Below, piece after piece: positions 21,961 to 34,460 of a stretch of DNA of 64,000 bases. The translations under genes and the position numbers were made by a program. Origin of the DNA: Heterohyrax brucei (Eukaryota; Chordata; Mammalia; Hyracoidea; Procaviidae). Position 1 is the stretch's first letter, and every line of letters starts with the position of its first letter. The stretch spans positions 222,599,323 to 222,663,322 of the forward strand of contig CM053140.1 of assembly GCA_028571685.1 (NCBI GenBank), given 5' to 3'. The notes beneath the pieces are model-generated. The model made no database searches. It was given only the letters and a program-made list of their open reading frames with translations, and was not told the DNA's origin.

Positions 21961-22481
21961 ACAAACTGACAGACACATGAGGAATTATCAGCAATAGAGC
22001 TAGCCAGTGAGGATTAAGTGAGGATCTCTTCTAAAGTTGTCCACAGTCTGATAGGGGAGACAGACCTACAAAAGTAACAAGTGCAATAAAATATTATAGG
22101 TGCTACTCTGAACCCACAGGACTGTTAGTAAATACTGATGAGAGGTTCATTCCCCCAAGGAGTGAAATAAAGAATCAAAAAGGACATCATAAATGAGACA
22201 ACATGTAGAGGTACAGGTATCAGGGGTCTATGGTACTAAGGCCAGTGTCTGAAATAGACAATCCATGACACTGGAGCGAAAGGAACAGTGTCAGACATCT
22301 AAGAAAGCTGGATTCCACAAAATTCAGTGAATGCAGGATGGGAGGGCAGGTAGGCAAATGAGAAGGGAAGACAACCTCGAGGTTTTGGCATCTGGGGCTG
22401 GGTCACTAATAACATGTTTACCAAAATAGGAAAAAAAAAAAAAAAGGAACAAAAGAAAGGAGACCATAATATCCTAGTCAA
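21961..22481. other. Unique DNA, no gene seen
   Basis: Purine-rich text reminiscent of L2 in places (about 22060-22130), but not enough to call. An A-run at 22430-22445 precedes the next RTE copy. Confidence 0.45.
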
Positions 22482-23003
22482 ATTGTTGTTGTTGCTAGGG
22501 GCTGTTGACTCAATTCCAACTCATCGCAACCCTATGTACAACAGAAAGAAATACTTCCCAGTCCTGCACCATCCCCACAATCGTTGTTCTGTTTCAGCCC
22601 ATTGTTCCAGCTACTGTGTCAGTCCATCTCATTGAAGGTCTTCTCACTTTTTTGTTGACCCTCTACTTGACCAAACATGATGCCCTTCTGCAGTGACTCA
22701 TCCTTCTTGGTAACATGTCCAAAATAGTTGAGGTGAAGTCTCACCATCATCATTTCTAGGGAGCATTCTGGCTACACTTCTTCCAAGCGAGTTATTCCTT
22801 TTTATAGAAATACATAGTATACTCAATATTCTTTGCCAAAAACATATAATTCAGTATCATCATTTTTCTTCAGTTTTTCTTATTCATTGTCCAGTTTTTG
22901 CATGTACGTGAGGCAAATGGAAACACCATGGCTAGGTTTAGAGGTAGCTTTATCCTTAAGGCAGCATCTTTGCTTGCTTTTCAACAGTTTAAAGAGATCT
23001 TAA
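22482..23003 (-). mobile_element. RTE LINE, 3' part (left piece of split copy)
   Basis: The 3' terminus is at 22482 (TTGTTGTTGCTAGGGGC). The text continues to TTTAAAGAGATCTT and then breaks at an A-run. It resumes at 26504, in the same place of the RTE consensus, so two L1 elements (23004-26503) landed in it. Confidence 0.85.
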
Positions 23004-23815
23004 AAAAAAAAAAAAAGTGTTTGTTGTGTTTTATACTTCAATAAACAAAGTAGAGGGTGCAGGCCTCTGGGGACCAAGGTTTCAGGTAACATCTAGGTCA
23101 ATTGGCATAATAAAGTTTGTTAAGAAAATGTCCTGCATTCCACTTTGGTGAGTGGTGTCTGGGGGCTTAAAGGCTGCCAGGTGGCCACCTAAGATGCCTC
23201 AGATGGTTCCAATACAGCTAGAGTAAAGGAAAATGAAAGACATCAAAGACACAGGAAAATGTGAGCCCAAGAGACAGAAGGAGCCATATAAACCACTGAC
23301 TATATCAGCAAGAAACTGGAAGAGTTAGAAGGTGCTCTGCTACCACCAGTGACTGCTTTGACTGGGAACACAGCAAAGAGTCTCCGAGAGAGTAGGAGAA
23401 GAGTGAAATGAAGAACTCAAACTCTAGTAAAAAGATCGGACTTAGTGGTCTGACAGACTAGAGGGTCTGTAGAAGTCTTGGCTCCTGGACTGTCCATTAG
23501 CCCAGAGATGAAACAATTTGTTCTTCAGACGAAGATTGGAGTGGAGTGTAAGACAGAAAAGGATACTGGTAAAGAGTGTGCTTCTTGGTTCAAGTAGATA
23601 CATGAGACTAAGTGGATAGCTTTAGTCCAGAGACAAGATGAAAAGTCAGAGGGGGATAGGAGTTGGTTGAATGGACATGGGAAATACAGGGTATAGAGGA
23701 GGACTCTACTGTCACAGTGTAGGAAGAGCAACTAGGGGCACATAACAATGTGTGCGTATGTTTTTGTATGACAAACCGACTTGCATTGTAAACTTTCACT
23801 TAAAGCACAATAACA
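23004..23815 (+). mobile_element. L1 LINE 3' UTR, plus strand
   Basis: The text TTGGCATAATAAAGTTTGTT, the GAGTGGTGTCTGGGGGCTTA segment and the terminal TGTAAACTTTCACTTAAAGC are the complement of the minus-strand L1 3' UTRs in this window. Only the 3' UTR is present (5' truncated at the left end). Confidence 0.8.
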
Positions 23816-25237
23816 AAATATATTCACTACTGTGTATTGTGTTTTAAGTGAAAGTTTACAGCATGACAGTTTCTTATTCAAAAATCTCTACACAAACTGT
23901 TTTGTGACATTGGTTACAATCTCTGCAACATGTCAGCAGTCTCCTCTTTCTACTTACAGCCCTGGTTCTCTGTGTACATCCCTTTGAGTTTTCGGTCTCT
24001 TCCTGCCTTCTTATCTTTGATTTGGGCAGGTGTTGCCTATTTGGTCTCATAGGCCTGATTGAACTGAGAAGCACATTCCTCACCTGTGTTGTGTGTTTTA
24101 TAGGTTTATTTAATTTTTTGCTTAAACATTGGACTTAAGAAGTAGCTTCAGGTCTGAGTTAGCAGGATGTCTGGGGGTCGTAGTCTCAGAGGTTTCCCCA
24201 GTCTTTGTAAGACCACTAAGTCTGATTTTTTTTGTGTGTGAACTTGAATTTTTTGACTATACTTTTCTCTAGTTGTTTCCAGGACCCACTCTTACAATCC
24301 TTTTCAAAACTGTTACCTGTGGTATGTGAGCACTGTCTAGTTCTTCAGGGCTCATGCTTGTGGAGGCTGTGTTGGTGTGTTCTGTTAGGCCTTTGGCCTA
24401 ACGTTTCCCTGTGGCTTTCATTTTCCTCATTCTCCTTTGCTCTGAACTTGATAGGATCAGTTGATGTATTTTAGATGACTGCAAGCAAGCTTCTAAGACC
24501 CCAGATACTAATCATCAAAGTAGGAAGTAAAACACTTTATGAACTATATTGCATCAGTTAACCTCCTCCAAGAACACGGTACCTGGCCCTCAGTACCTCA
24601 AGATATTTGGATGTCTCTAAGAACTTTCTATGGCTTCGCCTTGGTCAAGTTGTACCAACTTCACCTATATTGTGTGTTGTCTTTTCCTTCACCAATGTTA
24701 ACACCTGTCTACTATCTAGTTGGTGATAGCCCATCCCCATTCCTTCCTTTCCTTGTAATCATCAGGTTGCTTTTTGTGTTTTTTTTCACTCTGTGTAAAC
24801 TTTTTTTTAATTTTTGTTAATAATGGTCTCACAATGTTTGCCCTTTTGTGACTATTTCACTCAGCATAATGCCCTTCAGATTCACCCATGTTGTGAAACG
24901 TTTTGCAGATTCATCACTGTTCCTTATTGCTGGATGGCACTCTGTTGTGTGTGTATATACCACAGTTTGTTCATCCATTGATCTGTTGATGGGCACTTAC
25001 GTTGTTTCCATCTTTTTGCTACTCTCGATAATGCTACAATGAATGTGGGTGTGTTTATTCTTGTGACAGCTCTTATCTCTCATGCTGCTGGACTGTATGG
25101 TATTTCTAACTTTTTAAGGAGTCATATCATTTCCTGTAGTAGTTATACCATTTTATACTCCCATCAAAAGTGCGTAAGAGTTCTCCCTTACAACCTCCTC
25201 AACATTTGTTGTTTTCTATTTTTTGGTGCCAGCCAGC

Positions 25238-25750
25238 CAAGCCAAGTGCCATCGAGTCAGATCCGACTCATGGCCAGTAATGTGAACAATAAAATTCAAA
25301 ATGGTTTATCTTTGGAACAAAGAACAAGAAGTTACTAGTTAACCTAAAAGAAGAGGTGAATGGTGGGGGAGGGGAAACCTGTTCAGGAAACAGGAGATGG
25401 AATGTTTTTATCCCGTAGTACTCAGCCAGTGGGAACTTGGGGAGGGACTCCCGAGTTACAAGATATAAGGGGCTTGTAAGGAACTGATCGGAGATCGCTC
25501 CTCTCTGCTTAGCCTCCTTTCTGTGCTCAGGCTCAGGACTTTGCAAAATGAACCAATGAAGCCTCACTCTCACTAACTGAATTCAAATTGGACTTCTTGA
25601 GCGTTCCAGAAAAAGACACTGGTAACTACCTGTCGGTGACGGCATGCCTAGACCACCAAGGCAGATTCCGAGCTGGAGGCTTATATGGCCTGCCAGTTGC
25701 CAAGAGAAACTGGAACAATGTCTGGGGTGCTGACAACGTTTCTCACAGTA
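25238..25750 (-). mobile_element. Unclassified insertion with RTE-type end
   Basis: L1 text stops at TTTTGGTGCCAGCC and resumes about 510 bases later at GGGTGAGCTGTTG. Read on the minus strand, the insert ends with the near-palindrome GAGTCGGATCTGACTC and a TTGGC/TGGC tail, as in the micro-insertions. On the plus strand, part of it looks LTR-like (TATA-like GATATAAGG at about 25462, a T/C-rich segment after it). It could be a long copy of the micro-insertion source, or a retroviral fragment carrying that end. No clear TSD. Confidence 0.5.
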
Positions 25751-26256
25751 TAGTCAGGGTGAGCTGTTGTCTAACTGTAGTTCTGATTTGCATTTTTCTA
25801 CTAGTTAATGATCAAGAACATTTCCTCACATGTCTATTAATCTGAATTTTTTTTTTTTTTTTTGGTAAAGTGTTTATATCCTTTACCTGTTTTTTAAATT
25901 GGATTAGTTGTCTTTTTATTACTCAGGTGTTACAATATTCTGCAGATGTTAGAGACTGGACCCTCATCAGTTGTATTATAACCAAAAATTTTATCCCAGT
26001 CTGTAGGTTCTCTTTTTACTCTTTTGGGGAATTCTTTTGATGAGCCTAAGTATTTAATTTTTAGGAGCTGCCTTTATCTAGTTTATCTTCTGGTGTTTAT
26101 ACATTGTTAGTTTTGGTTTGGTATTATATTTATATCCTGTATTAGGGTACCTAGTGTTTTCCCTATTTTTTGTTCTCTGATCTTTGTTGTTTTAGTTTCA
26201 CACTTAGGTTTTTGATCTAGGTAGAGTAAGTTTTTATTATTATATGAGGTATGGGT

Positions 26257-26290
26257 CCTGTTTCTTTCTTTCTTTCTTTTTTTTTTTTTC
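26257..26290 (+). repeat. (TTTC)n / T-run
   Basis: TTTC units followed by a T-run, inside the L1 copy. Confidence 0.85.
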
Positions 26291-26503
26291 AATATGGACT
26301 TCTAGTTTTTCAGCACCGCTTATTGAGAAGACTGTCTGTCCTTCATTTAGTGGACTTTAATCTTTTATCGAAGATCTACTGACCAACAGGTGGATGGATT
26401 TACATCTGGGTTCTCAATTATGAATTCTGTTCCATACATGTCTGTCATTATACCAGTATCAGGCTGTTTTGACTACCAAAGTTATATAGTAGGTTCTTGC
26501 ACT

Positions 26504-27155
26504 GTATTTACCCAATACACTTCATCAACTTGACTGCTGCTTACATGGGCTTTGATTGTGGATCAAAGTAGAGTGAAATCCTTGGAAATGTCTATATTTT
26601 TTTCATTTATCACAATATGTTTTATCTGTCTAGTTGTAAGAATTTTTGTTTACTTTATGTTAAGGTGTAATCCATACAGAGGGCTGTCTTTGATCTTCCC
26701 CAAGAAGTTCTTCTAGTCCTCTTTACTTTTAGCAAGTAACGTTGTATCATCTGTATGTAGCAGGTTAGTGAGTACAATCCTGTTGCCTCATTCTCCTTCA
26801 TATAGTCCAGTTTCTCAGATTATTTCCTCATCATACAGACTAAATACTGGTCTCATGAAAAGATCCCACACTGATGCATGCCTTTTCTGATTTTGAAACA
26901 CACAGTATCCACTTGTTCTGTTCAAATAACTGCCTCTTGGTCTATGTACGTGTTCTGCGTGAGCACAATTAAGTGCCCTGGAATTCTCTTTCTTTGCAAC
27001 GTTATCCGTAATTGTTATGATCCACATAGCTGAAAGCCTTTGCAGAGTAAATAAAACACATATAAACATCTTTCTGGTATTCTCTGCTTTCCGCCAAGAT
27101 CGGTCTGATAACAGCAGCTATGTTCCTTGTTCCACATCCTCTCCTCTTAATTTGT
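26504..27155 (-). mobile_element. RTE LINE, right piece of split copy
   Basis: Continues the copy broken at 23003: CTTGACTGCTGCTTACATGG through CACATCCTCTCCTCTTAAT. It loses similarity near 27155, within the reverse transcriptase region. Confidence 0.8.
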
Positions 27156-28237
27156 CACAAAGGAACCATGATATCACACCAGTGTTTACTGGATCCCAAT
27201 AATCAATTTGCTCTGTGCTTCTTTGCTCAATTATGCAAGCTACCCTGCCTTCAAGCAGATAAGGCTTGCCGTATTGCCATAAACACTGAACAAGTCAATT
27301 TACCTGTGCCATAGTGCCAGGAAGTTTGAAACATGAATTTGAACTCTGGGTCTCACACTTTGAGTTCTAGTTTACACAGCTCTACACTGGAAATGAAAGG
27401 CACTCTAACATGCCCCTCATGAGTTTGTTACGAGGGTTGAATAAGACCATGCATCTTAAAGCCACACAAAAATGAGAAGCAACATATGACTAATTCAAAA
27501 TCCTACTAATTTGAGGATTTGAAGGATGCTGGCGTCTTTGACAGCAACAGGTTTTGTTTTTTTCTGGCCTTTGAACCACTGTTCGAAGCCTAGTGAAAAT
27601 AAGAATCACCCACTGCCTTGAAGTTAGATGGCCTGTCTCATGAGAATGAAACTACTTGGAAGAGGAGATTTGTCAAATGACAGAGTTTGAAAAGCAATGT
27701 ATTCTGTCAGATCTGCTCAGTGTGAACTCGACTGCTAAATTGTCACAAGGCCAGAGGGAAGCTATAACCAGTTCCCAAGCCAAGTGGCCCCGTCTTACAC
27801 AGAGAGTAGCCCTAAGTATTGGCCAGTTTCCAATTTGGGTAATTCTATTTAACTCACCCGTTTAGTATTAGCTTCAGCTGGAGACACTGTCCTTCTCTTC
27901 CTGTCCTACACTTATAAATTGCCACTGAACCTTTTTTATTGGATAAACTTTCAAGTAGCTTATTCTTAGAATTTAGCACCCAGACTTTTTCCTTAACAAG
28001 CTAAATTAGAGAATGACAGGTCATCACGGTTGTTTGGGAACTTGAGTTTTCATCAACATGCAAAGGCTGCCAAGTGACCAGGCAAGTAACAGAGTATAAA
28101 GTGTCCCGTGGGGTGTGGGACAGTTGGGAATGATGAGGACAGGGGAGTGCAGTCCCCAACTAAACACATCCACATCTAAAATGTAAGAAATAAAAACAAT
28201 GTAAAGTCTAAGCAAAACTCCTTAAAAAAAAAGAAAA
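27156..28237. other. Unique DNA with a possible MIR scrap
   Basis: A MIR-like complement may lie at 27330-27400 (AATTTGAACTCTGGGTCTC). The rest shows no repeat and no exon. Confidence 0.4.
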
Positions 28238-28393
28238 GCAAACTGTATCATCAAGTCAACTGTACTTATGAAGACCCTGTAAACAGAGTAGAACTGCCCA
28301 TAATGGATCCAAGGAGCACCTGGTGGATCGGAACTGGCAACCTACTGGTTAGCAGCTATAACAGTTAAGCAACTATACCAGCAGAGTTTCCAC
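28238..28393 (-). repeat. AfroSINE
   Basis: Minus-strand copy with GAACTGCCCATAATGG in the middle and TTAAGCAACTATACCAGCAG at the box-A side. Diverged. Confidence 0.8.
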
Positions 28394-29129
28394 AAAACTC
28401 CTATGGGAATCTAATTTTCACTTGTAGTTCACCAGTTTATAATCTTTAATAGCCCTTGAGTCTTACAAAGTAAGAAAATTGTTGTCATTGAGACACAGAG
28501 AACTACAATGTACAAAGACGCAGCTGAGGTCAAATCTGCATCATGTTCTGGCCTCAGTCTAAGGCTGCTTTTAGATTTCAGATTGCCTTCTCTTTCAGTC
28601 TTTAGAAGGTTACATTACCCTATCTTGGTTTGCTTGGTTTCCTAGTCTTCTTTCTCGCCATGTCTTATCCTGGAAGTATGCATTTCTGATGCTACTGCAT
28701 AACTGGGACTTAGAATCAACAGATATGAATCAGTTCTGGTTCTAACAAACACTGTGAGATCAACCTGGACCATCTTTTTAACTTTTATTCATTTCTTCAT
28801 TGGTGGGCAATATAACAAATTAGATTGCTCACCTAATATGTTCAGTTAAAAATTTTAGTGGCATTCACCTTAAAATTTAAAAAAAAAAAAGAAAAAAAAA
28901 GTTTTCTTTCCAAATGCTAGTCCAGTGGACACACTCTTTATTTGAAGATTAGAGTCACTACCTACGCTTATTAAACTGATGAAATCTTCTGCAGTGGAAA
29001 CGCATCTCACCAAAAATAAATGCTGTTTGTTATGGGATATGTATCCACTGGAAAATGAGATTCCAATTTATCCCTGTTAAAATCATTTTAGAAATGGTAG
29101 CAATATTAATTGTTGTTTAAGTTGTGTTG
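28394..29129. other. Unique DNA with a possible MIR scrap
   Basis: GAGACACAGAGAACTACAAT near 28490-28560 may be the complement of MIR. An A-rich tract lies at 28880-28901. No coding signal. Confidence 0.4.
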
Positions 29130-29320
29130 GGTTTAGACAGACAAGATTAAAACTTGCTCTTCTGTTAAAAACCTTGATGACCCTGGAAAACCCCCTAAAG
29201 CTCAGGGTTTTTTTTTTTTTCATCTATAAAATGGGATAATAATAGCAGAAATAAGCATAAGATTAAATGAGCATAATATCACGTATTTGGCTCATAGAAA
29301 ATGCTAGAGGAGTAGCAATT
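29130..29320 (+). repeat. MIR SINE
   Basis: CATCTATAAAATGGGATAAT followed by GATTAAATGAGCATAAT is the standard MIR tail half. A T-run sits where the middle should be. Confidence 0.7.
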
Positions 29321-29599
29321 TGTACTATATATTTAGATATCTGCATTTAATACTCTTCCTTCCCTACTCAGTTTTTTATGACTGCAACACAACTTTATCT
29401 TAGTGGTGCTAACTTCTTTGTTCATGGAAAGAGTTTCAACACTTTTTTTCTAGCTGAAAGTGTCTGGAAAACTGGAAAATGTGATTGTCTGCTTAACATG
29501 AATTGGACTGTGATAAATTTGTTTCCTCAGATTTTCCCCCTTTCAGTGCCTGGTGTATATTGACTTCTGTTCCTTCAAAAAAATATGTGTCTTAATTTT

Positions 29600-30063
29600 A
29601 CTGAGTCATGATTCCCAGCATTGTGTGATCATCCACCATTTTATCACCTGATGTGATTTTTCTATGTGTTGTAAATTCTATATGATGTGAATGAGGCAAG
29701 ATTCACAGTTATTCTATTAAAGAGGCAGGACTCAATTCTAAGATTAGGTGGGGTTTTGAGCCAGTATTTCTTGAGATATAGGACAGAGCGGTGAGTGGAG
29801 AGACAGGGGACCTCGTATCACCAAAATGTTGTCCCAGGAGCAGAGTGCATCCTTTATACTGGGGTCCCTACACAGAGAAGCTCCTAGATGAAGGAAAGAT
29901 GACAAGGACCTTTCTCCAGAAGGTCCGGACCCATAAAGACTTCTCCTGAAGCTGAAGCCCTGAATTCACACTTTAGCCTACTCCACTACGAGATATCAAA
30001 CTTTTGTTTGTTAAAGGCTTCTACTTGTGGCATTTCTGTAATAGCAGCACTAGTTAGCCAAGA
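29600..30063 (+). repeat. ERVL-MaLR type LTR
   Basis: Begins in CATGATTCCCAGCATTGTG and ends with GTTTGTTAAAGGCTTCTACT then the AGCAGCACTAGTTAGCC end. It shares plan and text with the LTR at 42872-43397 (opposite strand). The first 70-80 bases are missing. Confidence 0.75.
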
Positions 30064-30797
30064 CAGTCCTCTAACTAAAACAACATATTAGAAAAACAGT
30101 GTGTAGTTTTTAAGAGTTCTGAAGTCATTATGTGCTACTGATTTTCAGAGATATTTATGCTCCAAATGAATGACAAGTGAGAAAACCACCTGCTATATTC
30201 TTCATCTTTTTCTTAAAAAAACTATGAATTTTAGTTATATGCTTATAATCTAGCCTTTAGAGAAGCCTCCAAAGGGTTTCTTCTTTAAGGATGAGGGGAC
30301 ATGATTTAAGTTGATTAGTTTAGTTGGATATTGATGGGGCTTGGCCAAGTGATGGAGTGGGGTAGGGGCATGATCAGGTAAGGAAGAGATGTGGGGTGGT
30401 ACAAAGTGTGCAGCACTTTTTTTGTATTATCCATCTGCCTCAATTCCTACAACATCCTGGTACTTCTCACCTTGTAGCAGAAATGGTATGTTTGGTCTTT
30501 TAAAATCTTTGGAACACTTACAAGAGGACGGAGTCCATTGTTTCTTCAGATTTCAAAGGAAGTTCTCTCCTCAAATTTCATTCCTTGATTGGAGTTTGAA
30601 CCCAAATGGGAAGTTTCAGCCCTGACAAGGCTATCAGGATTCACAGCACACCATGATTTCAAGCAACAGAACAGCATCTGGTAGATGAGTCTCTGGATGT
30701 AGGATTAAGTAATTTTACAGCTTGAAGACTTGCTAGCTAAACTGTCATATTTTATGAATAATTCAAAGTCCAGAGAAACTGATGGATTCTCTAAAAT
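30064..30797. other. Unique DNA, no gene seen
   Basis: No repeat recognised. An open frame at 30389-30625 has no recognisable domain. Confidence 0.5.
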
Positions 30798-31003
30798 AAG
30801 AGTTGGCGAACAACAGTGCACGGGCCAGATCCGGCCCACCATCTGATTTTGTAAAGTTTTATTGGAACACAGCCACATTTATGCATTTATATATTGTCTT
30901 TCATGCTACAGCTGCAGAAGGAAGTAGCTATGACAGGGACTTCATGAATATAAAGCCTAAAATATTTACTGTCTTGCCCTATATAGAGAAAGTTTGCTGA
31001 CTC
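30798..31003. mobile_element. hAT-Charlie type non-autonomous DNA transposon
   Basis: Terminal inverted repeats AGAGTTGGCGAACAAC and GAAAGTTTGCTGACTCCTGA enclose GGGCCAGATCCGGCCCACC and TTTTATTGGAACACAGCCAC, a well-known mammalian hAT relic. I do not name the subfamily. Confidence 0.75.
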
Positions 31004-31112
31004 CTGACCTAAAGAATTACGATCTTCTGAATCCTAGTCCAGTGACCTATCTCTTTCACCACACCAGAACAGTCAGAAACAATATTGTAAGGAAGAAAGA
31101 CATAATGCATGT

Positions 31113-31318
31113 AAACAAACCAGTTGTCATGAACTCAGTTTTGACTCACAATGACCCCTTATGTGTCAGAGTAAACTATGTTCCATAGAGTTTTCAGAGA
31201 CAGATATTTCAGAAGGTCAAAAGGTCGTTCTTCTGAGGCACTTCTGGATGGACTTGAACCTTCAACGTTTCAGTTAGCAGCTGACAGCATTAACTATTTG
31301 TGTAATTCCAGGACGCCA
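31113..31318 (-). repeat. AfroSINE, second subtype
   Basis: Minus-strand copy starting with AACTCAGTTTTGACTCACAA and ending near TAATTCCAGGACGCC. It is diverged. Confidence 0.7.
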
Positions 31319-31334
31319 AATAAATACTTAAAAC

Positions 31335-31518
31335 CTAAAACCCATTGCCATCAAGAAGATTCTGACTCACAGTAACCTCATAGGTTTCAAAGGCTATAAA
31401 TCTCTGTGGAAGCAGACTGCCACATCTTTCTTGCATGGAGCCACTGATCGTTTTGAATTTATGATCTTTCAGTTAACGGAGAATCACTTTAGTTACTGTG
31501 CTGCCAGAGCTCCTCATG
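31335..31518 (-). repeat. AfroSINE, longer subtype
   Basis: CATTGCCATCAAGAAGATTC at the 3' side, the subtype segment GGAAGCAGACTGCCACATC in the middle, and GTTACTGTGCTGCCAGAGC at the box-A side. Confidence 0.8.
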
Positions 31519-32139
31519 TAAACACTTAAGAGTCTTTCAAAGAACAATGATTAAACATGAGGCATTTCTATCATTTTTATGGCTACCATAATCAATATCA
31601 GGAGGCTCTTTCAAATCTACCAGTCCTAAACTGGACTTTAACAAAGGTTAAAAATTAGAGGTGAACTGTATTTGTTTATGGGAGCCCTCCATGGCCAGCT
31701 CATCAGACTTGCTGTTGTTACATGTCCTCCTTCTATGCCTTTAAAAAAAGAAAAAAGAGTTCTGTTTAAGGATCATTCAGCATCCTAATAAGGATTCATC
31801 AAAATTAAGCAGCACGAGCATTTAAAGAACAAGTTACACCCGACAAACTTCATAGCCTTTTACAATGTAATTTGAAATTAGCAGATGAAAGGAAGACAAG
31901 AGATATTATATCTCTACCTTTTAGTAAAACATTTGTGACAGGATCTCTCACAAATTGTTAGTGGCAAAGCTGTTTTACATCTGCCTTTGCCAATTCAGAT
32001 AGACTTTAATGCTGTCATCTAGACTGATGAAAGAGTGATAATAAACAGCAATGCATGGAGTCTGTGCATGAATATGGTACCTGTAAGATCATTAAATAAT
32101 ATCATCATTGACTTGAAGTAGGCATACTAAAGTCATGGG
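31519..32139. other. Unique DNA, no gene seen
   Basis: No repeat recognised, apart from an A-rich tract near 31742-31757. Confidence 0.5.
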
Positions 32140-32630
32140 CAAATCAGCCATAAAAGAATTCTTTAAAATGTTAAAAAGCAAAGATGGTACCTTGAGGACT
32201 AAAGTGGACCTGACCCAAGTCATAGTCTTTTCAATCACCTCATGTGCATGTGAAGAAAACTTGATGACTTTGAATTATGGTGTTGGTAAAGAATATTGAA
32301 TACAGCATGGACTGCCAGAAGAACAAACAAATCTGTTTTGGAAGATGTACAGCCAAAATGCTTCTTAAAAGTGCTGATGGCAAAACTCTCAGTTACTTAG
32401 AACATGTTATCAGGAGGCACCAGTCTCTGGAGAAGTATACTATGCTAGATAAAGTAAGCAGGCAGCAAAACAGAAGAAAATCCTTGGTGAGGTGAACTGA
32501 CACAGTGGCTCTAACAGTGGGCTCAGGCATAGCAATGATTGTAAAGATGGTGCAAAATAAGGCAGTGTTTGTACAGAAGGTCACTGCTAGGCAGAACCAA
32601 CTTGATGGTACCTAACAACGAAGGTCATGA
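32140..32630 (+). mobile_element. RTE LINE, 3' fragment, plus strand
   Basis: The only plus-strand RTE copy. It matches the complement of the 3' 450 bases of the other copies: CAGAAGAACAAACAAATCTG, then ACACAGTGGCTCTAACAGTG, and the terminus ACTTGATGGTACCTAACAAC. Confidence 0.85.
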
Positions 32631-32987
32631 TCTACAAATGTGTAGGTGATACTCAAATAGATAATAAAATCTCAAGGAAAAAGTCAGCCAAAGAAGAATG
32701 GAAAATTAAATGGAAGTAGATGCATAGACAAAGACACAAATGACAAATCATGGAAATAAACAAGTAAGCCAAAGGCATACCACTGAAGCACTTCTTCCAA
32801 ATTTCAGAGAAATAGAATTAACACAAGACTAAAAATATTGTATTGAAAGTTCAAGTTACTACTACAAGGTATGAAAGATTTTAGTTAATTCATTCCTATA
32901 CCAAGTCCTGAAGAATTGCAGGTAGCACGGCAGATTGGCAGTTAAACAATGAAAGAGAGTTGCTGAATCGTTTAATCGTGTATTTAA

Positions 32988-33725
32988 ATATTTATTCATT
33001 CAAAAACCATTTTTCTGGGTGCCACCCACGTGACTATCACTGCGTACTAAGGTTAAAGCAGTAAATGAATCAGACACAGATGCTGTCCTCCTCACATATT
33101 TAGCCTCTAAGGTGAGGAGAGGAAACCTTGGTGGCATAGTGGTTAAGTGCTACAGCTGGTAACCAGGAGGTTGACAGTTCAAATCCACCAGGCATCCTTT
33201 GGAAACTCTATGGGGCAGTTCTTCTCTGTCCTATAGGGCCACTGTGAGTTGGAATCAACTCGATGGCACTGGGTAGAAGGTAATGTGGGGAGAGCTAAAT
33301 TTACACACACACTATACATACACACAAAACTAATTTGTCAGGAGATGATAAGTGCTAAAGCAAGGTAACATGGGATAGTGTAATGGACGAGTAGTGGATG
33401 AGGACATGCTGCTTCAGACAAAATGAGAGAAGGCTTCTCAATGAGTTGGTTGTTGAGTAAAAGGAAGAGTGTTACAGGCACAGAGAATAGCAAGTGCAAA
33501 TGTTCTGAAATAGGTGTACATTTGACATTTGGGGAACAGAAAGGAGGAATGGGAGTGAGGATAAAATGGAAAATGCTAGAAGCTGAGATTAGAGGGACAA
33601 CAGGCACAAAAGTTAACATTGCTTTGTAGGTTTTAGTAAAAATTTGTATTTATTTTTATTAAGATGAGGAGCCATGTTAAGACAGGAACTAAGATCTGGT
33701 AGCTCTACTACAGTATTTCAAATGA
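32988..33725 (+). repeat. L2 LINE, interrupted
   Basis: Starts with TTTATTCATTCAAAAACC and continues after the AfroSINE at 33120 with GAGAAGGCTTCTCAATGAG and GGCACAGAGAATAGCAAGTG, typical of the L2 3' region. Confidence 0.75.
33120..33275 (+). repeat. AfroSINE nested in L2
   Basis: GGAAACCTTGGTGGCATAG to GAATCAACTCGATGGCACTG. A clean copy close to the family consensus, hence fairly young. Confidence 0.9.
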
Positions 33726-34248
33726 GAGGTGGTGGTGGTTTGGACTTAGGTGAAAGGAAGCATCAGAGGTGCTAAAAAATTGTTAGATTATAGACACATT
33801 TTTGAAGTAAATTCGGCAGACTTTGTTGTTGGTTTGAATAAGGCAGGTAAGTGGGGAAAAAAAAAGAGTTAACAATGCCTTCAACACTTTTGGTCTGAAC
33901 ATCTAGATGGATGGAGCTGCCATATTTTCCAAATGGGGAAAGGAGAAGAGGTGTAGAAATAAGGACTTAAATTTATACCAATTCAATAAGAAGAAAAGAA
34001 TGCACGTATCACTATTCCAGATAACTGATTTTTCTAGAACCTTCAGGAAGTTACTATCTTATGACCATAAGAGGACATCATGAATTGAAAATTGACATGT
34101 TTAATAATGTGGAAAAAAAACAGAAAGCAATAGAGCAAACACTCTTCTACTTTTACCAACAAAAAGCCAAAAGTTAAATTTGTTGAAAAAACTGTCACAA
34201 TTGGCAAAGAGCAATTTCACTATATTGGTGTGGGCAACTTTTTTTTTA
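33726..34248. other. Unique DNA, no gene seen
   Basis: A-rich; no repeat recognised. It ends at the tail of the large L1. Confidence 0.45.
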
Positions 34249-34460
34249 GTTTATTTGTATTGTGATTAAATGAAGGTTTACAATTTAAGTCAATTTCAAA
34301 TATAAAACAACAATCACACACCTTTATGCAACTGTATCTGCTCTGCTCACCCTGTGATATCACAGTCCTCCTTTCCACCCTGTACTTCCAGTATCCACTC
34401 CAACAACACTTGTCCCCTCCTCCCTACCCTCCTCTCCTAAAGAGGAAGCAACTGAACAGC

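Larger units (their letters stand above)
23828..26503 (-). mobile_element. L1 LINE, 5'-truncated, minus strand
   Basis: The 3' end is at 23828 (GTTTTAAGTGAAAGTTTACA), facing the 3' end of the plus-strand L1 at 23815. It runs through the 3' UTR into the ORF2 end and stops near 26503 inside the part encoding the ORF2 C-terminal domain. An unrelated 510-bp insertion lies at 25238-25750. Confidence 0.85.

Noticed and set aside
24232-25042. Chain of plus-strand frames that look like membrane proteins
   Set aside because: Antisense of the L1 3' UTR and ORF2 end; the hydrophobic look is due to base composition.
23004-26503. Twin-priming inversion of one L1
   Set aside because: Twin priming leaves one 3' end, but here two 3' ends are present.
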